From Candidatus Heimdallarchaeota archaeon (GTDB lineage: Archaea > Asgardarchaeota > Heimdallarchaeia > Heimdallarchaeales > Kariarchaeaceae): a stretch of DNA of 9,738 bases. The position numbers and the translations under genes are program-made. How positions within the stretch are numbered: the stretch's first letter is position 1; each line of letters begins with the position of its first letter. The DNA lies in NCBI GenBank assembly GCA_021399405.1, contig JAAFKL010000363.1:1-9738 (forward strand), read 5' to 3'. The notes beneath the pieces are model-generated. The model searched no databases, was not told the DNA's origin, and was given only the letters and a program-made list of their open reading frames with translations. Of this stretch, positions 1-5,683 are shown one piece after another.

Positions 1-119
1 CACTCTATTTTTTTAATTAATAACGATATCTTGTGGAAAATTTTATGTGATTAATAACTGCGGTTAGCTCGGCCTATACGTAAATTTGAATTTGTTGCTT
101 GTAATTGCAATATCATTCC

Positions 120-1811
120 TTAGTTATCTTCTTCCTCAACTGTTGTATCGACAATTTTTCCTTCAATTTCGGGATAGCTCGGTGCTTCCAATCCTTCCCT
201 TGGTACAAAGATTGGCTCAGATGAACCCAGTAAGCCTGCAAGGAAATTTACTGCTGCTTCTTGAGCAGTTAACCTGACTTCAAGCCACTTATCCGATAAA
301 GAAGCAAGCACTTCCTGCATCTGGTTTAATGTTTTAAAACCAGTGTGACTAATATCATCATCTTGAGTAACCACGCTTAATTTTGGTTTTATTTCTGCCC
401 ATTGTTCTTGGGTAACAATGAGAGAACGGGTATTGAATTCAACATCTCCAAATTTAATTGAATTATCTGTAATTCGAGCTTTGCTCTTTTCGCCCCCTCC
501 AATTTCAAAATTGAATCCACCTTCTTTAGATTCAAAAGGCCTATTAAATCCTAATAACAAGATCTCATTTGTTCTTCTGTAATCATATTTTTCTAAATCA
601 ACAGGGAATAATATTAATCCTTTAGATGGACTCCATTTGCCCCTTGTTGATGGTAGAGACAATCCATTTTTATCAACACGCCAAGCTTCGGAAAAATCTT
701 CTGCTTTTAAGGTTGAAAGTATGTGATTCAAAGTGTAGTACGGTTTTTCTATTCCTGTCCTAACACGTTTTCCCAATGCATGAGCTTTCTGTTGAACAGA
801 TCCATTTTCAATTACTGTAATCTGATTATTTGCAATGGGAATAATATCCACTGTCTCGTTTAAAATTTTTAGTTTCTCATTTTCGGCCAATCTCACCGCT
901 TGTTGGTGTTCAATATTAATTTTATCCTTACGCTTTCCTTTACGTTTATGACGTCGTCGATCTCGTTTTCTTTCTTCTGCTCCAAAATATTTTCGAACAC
1001 TATCTGCGAATTCATCCTTTGAATCTTCATCAGTTCTCATTTCTTCAGGAATAATGGATTTAATCCCCCACATCATACCTGCCCCAAAATAGCCAAGAAT
1101 AATAAGCAACCAGAGGCGAGATTCTAAAATTTCGAACAAGAAAGCTACCATGATGAAGAATACGCTCTTAAACATTGAAAGTGGAACTGCAAATTTGTTT
1201 GCCATCTCAGTCTGGATAAATAGAGTCAATACAGGGAGATTCTCTTTACTGTTTTTCTGTAACTGAACAGTTTCGTAAATCATAGGACTCAAAATAAGAA
1301 ACTCAAGATACTGCCAATACCATTCTCCTTCTAAGTTAACAATATTTATAATAATTAAAAATAAAACTGCACCCCTCCAAATCGCGTGAAGTCTGTCATT
1401 GTTTTCAAGATCCATAAGACCAAAAAATTTTTCCTCATTATAGGGTGGAACCCAAACCAGAGCCACAGGCAAAAGAGCGATAAATTCTACTTGTTTCAAT
1501 GATAATGAATATGTGTCATAAACAAGTGTACTACTCTCTCTTGTAAAGGTAAAAATAGCTAACCATACCATTACAAAAATCGCTACTGCACCACGTTGAA
1601 CCGGATTACGATTTACACGTGAGTGTCTCAGCTGATATGCAGCTAAAGTGCCAGATAGGAACATAGTTGCTGTAAAATAATATTTATCGTCATCTAATGA
1701 AGTGAAAATACCGAAAATTATCCATGCAAATATACTCAATCCTGCAAGGCCTGCGAAGGGTGGTTTAATTTCTCCAAGATCCTGCGATTTCTGGTCTTTT
1801 ACCATAGTCAT
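120..1811 (-). CDS. Multi-spanning membrane protein with basic linker and cytoplasmic-type C-terminal domain, unknown family
   Basis: I do not recognise this 563-residue protein. The first 250 residues are strongly hydrophobic, with about seven or eight membrane segments (near 21-38, 46-60, 74-89, 108-121, 143-160, 166-180, 208-228 and 232-250). A charged stretch follows, including a very basic run at 280-297 (RKRDRRRHKRKGKRK). A soluble region of about 245 residues then ends in an acidic tail (VEEEDN). The basic run suggests that the C-terminal half is cytoplasmic by the positive-inside rule. The soluble part has alternating strand-like segments (about 395-480) and a helix near 492-528. No catalytic motif is visible. 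The start at 1811 opens with two Met codons close together. The second (1805) lies about 26 nt from a TATA-like CTATAA at 1829-1834, so initiation at 1805 is also possible. The gene is divergent from the small acidic gene at 2027. The reading frame is certain; function is not. Confidence 0.85.
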   Translation of the reverse strand: MTMVKDQKSQDLGEIKPPFAGLAGLSIFAWIIFGIFTSLDDDKYYFTATMFLSGTLAAYQLRHSRVNRNPVQRGAVAIFVMVWLAIFTFTRESSTLVYDTYSLSLKQVEFIALLPVALVWVPPYNEEKFFGLMDLENNDRLHAIWRGAVLFLIIINIVNLEGEWYWQYLEFLILSPMIYETVQLQKNSKENLPVLTLFIQTEMANKFAVPLSMFKSVFFIMVAFLFEILESRLWLLIILGYFGAGMMWGIKSIIPEEMRTDEDSKDEFADSVRKYFGAEERKRDRRRHKRKGKRKDKINIEHQQAVRLAENEKLKILNETVDIIPIANNQITVIENGSVQQKAHALGKRVRTGIEKPYYTLNHILSTLKAEDFSEAWRVDKNGLSLPSTRGKWSPSKGLILFPVDLEKYDYRRTNEILLLGFNRPFESKEGGFNFEIGGGEKSKARITDNSIKFGDVEFNTRSLIVTQEQWAEIKPKLSVVTQDDDISHTGFKTLNQMQEVLASLSDKWLEVRLTAQEAAVNFLAGLLGSSEPIFVPREGLEAPSYPEIEGKIVDTTVEEEDN

Positions 1812-1996
1812 GGAAAATAAGTGCAGGATTATAGATTTTGCCTTGATTTAATGCAAAATTCTCAGTTTTCAATTAATACATCATATTTTTTTCGCTACAT
1901 TCTTGGTTTAATAAAATTATGAATTTGCCTTCTGAACCTTCAATTGTAGATATATTTTGGAATTTTTGATTCGTTACACTAACAAGGGTAACAGCA

Positions 1997-2006
1997 TTTA
2001 TATATA
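1997..2006 (+). promoter_or_regulatory. TATA box for the 77-residue acidic protein
   Basis: TTTATATATA is centred about 25 nt upstream of the ATG at 2027, the spacing of an archaeal TATA box to a leaderless start. The box runs into an in-frame upstream ATG at 2006, so that ATG cannot easily lie on the transcript. This favours 2027 as the true start. Confidence 0.6.
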
Positions 2007-2026
2007 TGTACCACTATAGTAGTAGT

Positions 2027-2260
2027 ATGAACGCAGTTTTACTACAATTACAAAAACCTCATGCTTCAATGGCCAAATTAGAATTTTTACAATTAATAGA
2101 ATCAAACTTGGATCTTGAAATCAGCGAAAAAGAACTACATGATGACTATGAACTTTGGAGCCACCCAATGCTGGTTGAATATTTCGTATTGCTCATGGAA
2201 CAACAACTTCAAAATGACTCCGAAGATGGTTTTCGAGACTTACAATCAACTATCGATTAA
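2027..2260 (+). CDS. Small acidic hypothetical protein (77 residues)
   Basis: I do not recognise this protein. From the ATG at 2027 it has 77 residues; an in-frame ATG at 2006 would add seven (MYHYSSS) but overlaps the TATA box. It is very acidic, with about 16 Asp/Glu against four Lys/Arg. It looks almost entirely helical, with amphipathic stretches at about 16-28 and 46-62 (LVEYFVLLMEQQLQ). There is no signal peptide, membrane segment, Cys or His cluster, so it is probably a small cytosolic, possibly protein-binding, helical bundle. The gene stands alone with its own promoter. It is divergent from the membrane protein on its left and converges on the surface protein on its right with only 6 nt between the stop codons. 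The coding call rests on the good promoter, intact frame and non-random composition. Confidence 0.65.
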   Translation: MNAVLLQLQKPHASMAKLEFLQLIESNLDLEISEKELHDDYELWSHPMLVEYFVLLMEQQLQNDSEDGFRDLQSTID

Positions 2261-2266
2261 AAATAA

Positions 2267-3124
2267 TTAAGTCTGTACCTGTTTTTGTCTCCTTTTATAA
2301 TTTACAATTAATAAGCTGAATAATCCAACAAGTGGCAATTTGAGATCAACGCTGACTGGTAATGATGGTATATTGCTGCTGCTTATGCTTTGTGTCACTG
2401 TAGTTGTAATTATTGCACGTGAATCGGTTAGAGACGAAGTTGTTTGGTTACTATCCCAACAAACACCAGGATTTGAGTTAGGATCCACAGTGGTGTAAGT
2501 TGAGCTTAATGAAATATCATCCAAACAATTGTAAACTTCTTCATACCCGGATTGAGCAGTGTCTTGATAAATCTCTATAAACGAAATGGTAACAGGTTCA
2601 AATGATGAAAATGGACTTTGAGGATGTGCCATCGCGGTCTGGACGTCATTTGTTACATTTCTATCAACAAGTGTCCATTCTAGTTGGGGAATGTCAATAT
2701 CAACATGATAATAGTGTTCATTATTGTAGCTTTGCCAGACATTGAAACTATTCCTCATATAATCTATCATCATTATATTGGAATCTGCATCAAATAATTG
2801 GAGACGGATTACAGGTTTTCGATCAGTGGTGAAAATCGCATAGGAAAGGAAACTAGCTTGGTCAAAAGAAATTTGTAATAGTTGGGCAATTGAACTGGGA
2901 GTTGAGTCCGTGGGTGTTGATTTGAATAGTAGCCCTTGATTACCATTATATCTAGCGATATTGTCATTTTGAATTATTGCATCCGTAGCCTGTATATTTA
3001 TGTTGAAACCGGAATTACTCAGAGTTAATCCTTCAAATTCATAATGGATGTTAGTATGCGTTCCTTTAGCACTTCCGACATTTAAAATAAAAATAAAAAT
3101 AAGTAGAGATTCCTTCCACCGCAC
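2267..3124 (-). CDS. Cell-surface protein with probable jelly-roll (CBM-like) ectodomain and C-terminal membrane anchor
   Basis: This 285-residue protein has an N-terminal signal peptide (basic start RWK, hydrophobic core about 7-18). Its ectodomain spans about 22-210, a Ser/Thr-rich stretch about 225-255, a C-terminal hydrophobic segment about 261-275, and a basic tail (YKRRQKQ). The ectodomain starts with HYEFEGLTL and closes with VYNCLDDISLS. This opening and the closing DDISL strand are typical of carbohydrate-binding-like jelly-roll beta-sandwich domains. I infer the fold; the ligand is unknown. Two Cys, C200 and C222, could form a disulfide. The start codon is GTG at 3124-3122: no in-frame ATG lies upstream before a TAA, and an ATG two bases upstream is in a frame that closes after 14 codons. 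A TATA-like box at 3144-3152 lies about 24 nt upstream, consistent with a leaderless transcript. It shares its overall topology with the genes at 4439 and 5684. Confidence 0.8.
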   Translation of the reverse strand: MRWKESLLIFIFILNVGSAKGTHTNIHYEFEGLTLSNSGFNINIQATDAIIQNDNIARYNGNQGLLFKSTPTDSTPSSIAQLLQISFDQASFLSYAIFTTDRKPVIRLQLFDADSNIMMIDYMRNSFNVWQSYNNEHYYHVDIDIPQLEWTLVDRNVTNDVQTAMAHPQSPFSSFEPVTISFIEIYQDTAQSGYEEVYNCLDDISLSSTYTTVDPNSNPGVCWDSNQTTSSLTDSRAIITTTVTQSISSSNIPSLPVSVDLKLPLVGLFSLLIVNYKRRQKQVQT

Positions 3125-3470
3125 ATCTTCGCTGTTGGTAAGTTAATAAAAAAGTTAAGCTTAAATTTGGCTAATATGGATATAATGACTTTTCGATTTC
3201 TCAAAGTAAATACAGATTGACTAATTCATTATTTATTAATTGATTTATAACACTAAAACTATACATTTGATATCAATGGTTTGAGTGTTTGCAATCAAGG
3301 ATTTCGAATAGTCGAAAAAAATACCTAGAGGAATAAATGACTTCTAAATCAACTAATGAGCTGTGTTTAGAGCCAGTTAACCGTAATTAAATGGTTTCAT
3401 ACTTAATTGTAGAAAATACAAACGAGTTTTATGACTTTCAAATAGTAAGTCAGTTAGGAACAACTTATAG

Positions 3471-3480
3471 TTTATATTAT
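3471..3480 (+). promoter_or_regulatory. Probable TATA box for thioredoxin
   Basis: TTTATATTAT lies about 25-30 nt upstream of the run GGAAAGTGG at 3501-3509, where transcription would be expected to start. That gives a leader of about 70 nt before the coding region. A second AT-rich run at 3491-3500 is a weaker alternative. Confidence 0.45.
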
Positions 3481-3505
3481 ATAGTGCAATACTTTATTTA
3501 GGAAA

Positions 3506-3550
3506 GTGGTAGTTAAAAGCTTGGATTTTCCCAATCCTCTAAACTATCAC
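3506..3550 (+). promoter_or_regulatory. Nested hairpin in the thioredoxin 5' leader
   Basis: GTGGTAGTT (3506-3514) pairs with AACTATCAC (3542-3550) over 9 bp in RNA, including one G-U pair. A second 5-bp hairpin lies inside it (GGATT 3523-3527, AATCC 3533-3537, loop TTCCC). The outer stem ends directly at the purine-rich AAAAAGGAGA ribosome-binding region. The placement, from the predicted transcription start to the ribosome-binding site, suggests a structured leader that could control translation or RNA stability. It matches no riboswitch class I know. Confidence 0.4.
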
Positions 3551-3572
3551 AAAAAGGAGAATGAAATTTAAA

Positions 3573-3965
3573 ATGAGTACAACTTCAGCAACTAACAAAC
3601 CAACTGTCCTAAATGAATCTAATTTTGATGAATTCGTGGAGAAAACGCCAATTGTAATAGTTGATTTTTGGGCAGAATGGTGTGGTCCTTGCAAAATGGT
3701 CGGTCCAATTCTTGATGAATTAGCTGGTGAATATGAAGGAAAAGTATGGGTTGGCAAAGTCGACACCGATGCCAATCGTCAAATTGCTATGAAGTATGGA
3801 GCTTCTAGCATTCCAACTTTCTGGGCCTTCAAAGAAGGAATTCCCGTCGGAAGATTTGTTGGTGCACAACCCAAAAAAGCATTTGTTGATGTTTTCAAGC
3901 AATTAATTGAACTTGACATGGACACTGTCCGCGAAGAGATGGAAAAACAAGAAAAAGGCAATTAA
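3573..3965 (+). CDS. trxA: Thioredoxin
   Basis: This is a classical single-domain cytosolic thioredoxin that reduces protein disulfides through a CxxC pair. From the ATG at 3573 it has 130 residues. The active site is in VDFWAEWCGPCK, with Cys37 and Cys40 and the buried Asp31. The cis-proline loop is SIPT with Pro81, and the fold continues through the VGRFVGAQP strand and a C-terminal helix. A charged tail (EEMEKQEKGN) extends slightly past the usual end. The frame also has an ATG at 3561. The ribosome-binding GGAG at 3556-3559 is only 1 nt from that ATG and 13 nt from 3573, so I prefer 3573; neither spacing is ideal. The gene has its own promoter and a foldable leader, and is followed by the separately promoted 43-residue gene. 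No thioredoxin reductase is nearby. The family call is very secure. Confidence 0.96.
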   Translation: MSTTSATNKPTVLNESNFDEFVEKTPIVIVDFWAEWCGPCKMVGPILDELAGEYEGKVWVGKVDTDANRQIAMKYGASSIPTFWAFKEGIPVGRFVGAQPKKAFVDVFKQLIELDMDTVREEMEKQEKGN

Positions 3966-3969
3966 AATA

Positions 3970-3984
3970 TATTTTCGTTTATTT
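3970..3984 (+). terminator. T-rich termination region after thioredoxin
   Basis: Two T-runs (ATTTTCGTTTATTT) begin a few bases after the thioredoxin stop, with no hairpin. This is the form expected for intrinsic termination in archaea, and the next gene has its own promoter about 40 nt further on. Confidence 0.35.
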
Positions 3985-4022
3985 AAAAGTCAAAAAAAAT
4001 GAAATGATTTGTAGCCAAAATC

Positions 4023-4031
4023 CTTATATTA
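4023..4031 (+). promoter_or_regulatory. TATA box for the 43-residue Lys-rich protein
   Basis: CTTATATTA is centred about 25 nt upstream of the ATG at 4052, the same spacing as the boxes at 1997 and 4410. This supports a separate leaderless transcript rather than read-through from thioredoxin. Confidence 0.55.
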
Positions 4032-4051
4032 AGCACACGAATAATTTATAG

Positions 4052-4183
4052 ATGTCAAAGAAATCACCATCGCAGAGCGAATTAGATAAAAAAAACGCGG
4101 ACGCTTCGAATCCCTTTGGAAAAGGGAAAGAGCAAATGAAGAAAAAAGATAAGAAAAAAAAGCAAAAAGCAAACCGTAGATAA
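4052..4183 (+). CDS. Small Lys-rich basic protein (43 residues)
   Basis: This short gene reads from ATG at 4052 to TAA at 4181-4183. The 43-residue product is strongly basic: 14 Lys and two Arg against five Asp/Glu. A polar N-terminal half (MSKKSPSQSELDKK) leads through NPFGKGKEQ to a Lys-rich C-terminal half ending NRR. It has no signal peptide, membrane segment or Cys. The composition resembles disordered nucleic-acid-binding or ribosome-associated tails, which is only an inference. Evidence for a real gene is the well-spaced TATA box, its position alone between two promoters, a T-run just after the stop (4194-4198), and the conventional ATG. Against it, poly-A-rich DNA can encode poly-Lys by chance. 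I do not recognise a family. Confidence 0.55.
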   Translation: MSKKSPSQSELDKKNADASNPFGKGKEQMKKKDKKKKQKANRR

Positions 4184-4189
4184 TTTAAA

Positions 4190-4199
4190 TCTGTTTTTC
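4190..4199 (+). terminator. T-run after the 43-residue gene
   Basis: TCTGTTTTTC follows the stop codon by about 7-15 nt with no hairpin, a plausible archaeal U-tract terminator. Confidence 0.3.
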
Positions 4200-4262
4200 G
4201 TACAGACAAATTAATGATGAATAATTAGCTGTAATTCTAATTGATTTAATCAACGACAAAAA

Positions 4263-4309
4263 TACAATCATCGATGGACACCTGTTCATTTTAGTTAGAA
4301 ATGATTGTA
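4263..4309. repeat. Inverted repeat upstream of the subtilase promoter
   Basis: TACAATCAT (4263-4271) and ATGATTGTA (4301-4309) form a perfect 9-bp inverted repeat with a 29-nt spacer. A shorter near-palindrome, TTGATTTAATCAA, lies just before it at 4241-4253. Both sit in the 255-nt space between the 43-residue gene and the subtilase gene, about 100 nt ahead of the latter's TATA box. They could be regulator binding sites or part of a small RNA; the sequence does not decide. Confidence 0.4.
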
Positions 4310-4409
4310 CAATTAGATTAAGTTTAACTTTAATGTGTAATGTTTTTCGTATTTGAATTCAAATTATAAAAATTTTTCTAGATTTAAAAAAGCTGATTTC
4401 AGAAAAAGC

Positions 4410-4419
4410 TTATAAATAA
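4410..4419 (+). promoter_or_regulatory. TATA box and purine-rich BRE for the subtilase-like gene
   Basis: TTATAAATAA, preceded by a purine-rich AGAAAAAG at 4401-4408 in the BRE position, is centred about 25 nt upstream of the ATG at 4439. This is the clearest promoter in the window and implies a leaderless mRNA. Confidence 0.65.
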
Positions 4420-4438
4420 GTTATAGGTATTTATCTCA

Positions 4439-5635
4439 ATGGCTAGGGGAATAAACTTGATATTGTTCATTTGTCTTGTTGGCAGTTTGATGATATCACC
4501 TTCAGTTAAAGCAAGTATTCCAAATGATCCGGAATACGGTAAGCAATGGATTTTTGACAAACATAACATTTCCAGTGTATGGGAATATGGGTATGATTTC
4601 AGAACAACAGAGAATGCAGTTGGATTATGTATCCCAGGGGCAGCATTATACTCAAATCATAGTGGAGATCTAGATATTACGGAAAGAAAGAGCTTTGTGC
4701 GATATACAAACGGTACGGACCTCCCGTATCCAGAAACAGATGAATCAATATTAAACGCAGCTTCAATAATGGCTTCACTTGCAGTCTCAACAATAAATAA
4801 TAGCATTGGAATTGCAGGAGTTGTTAACACTCCATTCTACAGTGCTTGGACTGGAGGAAACAATAGCACAAGCTTTGCCAATTCATTAAATGATGCAATT
4901 GAATGGTGTGCTAGCAAAGGAAAAGTTGTAATTACAATGGGTCTTTTCGGATCGTTTGGAACATATTACACGAGTTCTGAAGCTACAAAATTAACGAATA
5001 CAATAATCGATCTCTATAATTCCGATAATGTGTTATTTTTTGCCATGTCTGGTAATGTAGTGGAACCAATCAACAGCACTGCAGTTCCACAAACATTAGA
5101 TAAGGTACGAACTATAAGTAAATCTAACCCAGATGGTTCTCATGATACAGGAACAAGAGGTGATAATTTATTTTTAGCGGCACCAGGTCAAAATTTATTG
5201 TCATACAATCAGAATACTGAGACATTCGATTTTAATTGGGGTGGATCTAGCGGTGCAGTAGCAATAGCAGGTGCCTCTGCCGCATTACTATGGAATCAAT
5301 TTCCATGGGCATCAAATGCGCAAATTGAGGAAGCTTTAAAGCAAGGGGCAACTGATATTGAGGATGAAGGATGGGATGACAAAACAGGATATGGTTTACT
5401 AAATGTTGCTGCAGCAAGAGAGTATTTGGTTAATTTCGTACCAAGTCCGACACCTACTACAAGCACATCTTCTTCAACTACGACAACCACTACAACCACT
5501 ACAACAACATCAACAACTACTACAACTAGTACATCTGAATCATCTTCAGATGATGATTCACCAATATTTGTTGAAATATTCATTGCTTCATTCATTGTGA
5601 TAATACAAATCAAGAAACGTACTAAATCCAAATGA
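4439..5635 (+). CDS. Membrane-anchored subtilisin-like (S8) protein, probably catalytically inactive
   Basis: The 398-residue product has a signal peptide (about 1-25), then a subtilisin fold beginning NDPEYGKQW (29-37). A Thr/Ser stalk (about 334-373, with 11 Thr in a row at 347-357), a membrane segment (about 376-390) and a basic tail (KKRTKSK) follow. Subtilase landmarks are clear: NHSGDLD (73-79), NNSIGIAGV (120-128), FAMSGN (201-206), GGSSGAVAIAGASAALLW (268-285) and GYGLLNVAAA (317-326). The Ser221 equivalent is Ser271 and the oxyanion Asn is Asn206. The Asp32 motif reads LCIPG with Ile65 in place of Asp. The His64 motif reads SILNAASIMAS with Asn106 in place of His. There is no room for an I9 propeptide. 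I therefore read it as a surface-displayed pseudoprotease, possibly a binding or scaffold protein. Several N-glycosylation sequons are present (N43, N73, N91, N120, N142, N212). C64 and C157 could form a disulfide. It converges on the FN3 gene 48 nt away. Confidence 0.9.
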   Translation: MARGINLILFICLVGSLMISPSVKASIPNDPEYGKQWIFDKHNISSVWEYGYDFRTTENAVGLCIPGAALYSNHSGDLDITERKSFVRYTNGTDLPYPETDESILNAASIMASLAVSTINNSIGIAGVVNTPFYSAWTGGNNSTSFANSLNDAIEWCASKGKVVITMGLFGSFGTYYTSSEATKLTNTIIDLYNSDNVLFFAMSGNVVEPINSTAVPQTLDKVRTISKSNPDGSHDTGTRGDNLFLAAPGQNLLSYNQNTETFDFNWGGSSGAVAIAGASAALLWNQFPWASNAQIEEALKQGATDIEDEGWDDKTGYGLLNVAAAREYLVNFVPSPTPTTSTSSSTTTTTTTTTTTSTTTTTSTSESSSDDDSPIFVEIFIASFIVIIQIKKRTKSK

Positions 5636-5683
5636 TATATGTTGAATTAACGATACTAGCCATGCAAATTTTCAAACATTATT

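Larger units (their letters stand above)
3125..3572. other. Gene-poor intergenic region with two outward-facing promoters and a leader
   Basis: No convincing gene lies in this stretch of about 450 nt. Its left end holds the promoter of the minus-strand surface protein (TATA-like box 3144-3152). Its right end holds the thioredoxin promoter and leader. A perfect 6-bp inverted repeat with a 9-nt loop (TGACTT at 3432-3437, AAGTCA at 3447-3452) sits just upstream of the thioredoxin TATA region and could be an operator. A short frame at 3337-3501 is interrupted by TAA at 3388 and I do not call it a gene. Confidence 0.5.

Noticed and set aside
55..110. tRNA-like look of the GCGGTTAGCTCGG stretch and an AAATTTGAATTT palindrome
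   Set aside because: No acceptor stem, anticodon arm or T-arm can be paired at the right spacing on either strand.
86..277. Plus-strand frame of 63 residues, rich in Leu
   Set aside because: Most of it lies antisense to the C-terminal coding region of the 563-residue gene and it has no supporting promoter; its hydrophobicity reflects the reverse complement of charged codons.
3337..3501. Two small frames in phase (17 and 36 codons) separated by a TAA at 3388, the first with an AGAGGA upstream
   Set aside because: Low-complexity AT-rich DNA, no good TATA box at the right distance, no recognisable peptide, and the second frame runs through the thioredoxin TATA region.
4024..4209. Minus-strand frame of 61 residues rich in Phe
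   Set aside because: It is the antisense shadow of the Lys-rich 43-residue gene (Lys codons read as Phe/Leu in reverse).
5296..5631. Minus-strand frame of 111 residues with long Val runs, and a plus-strand Leu/Gln-rich frame at 5403-5600
   Set aside because: Both are shadows of the Thr-rich stalk codons of the subtilase-like gene.
4439..5635. Annotation as an active subtilisin protease
   Set aside because: The Asp and His motifs do not contain the catalytic residues in the best alignment I can make by eye, so activity should not be assumed.
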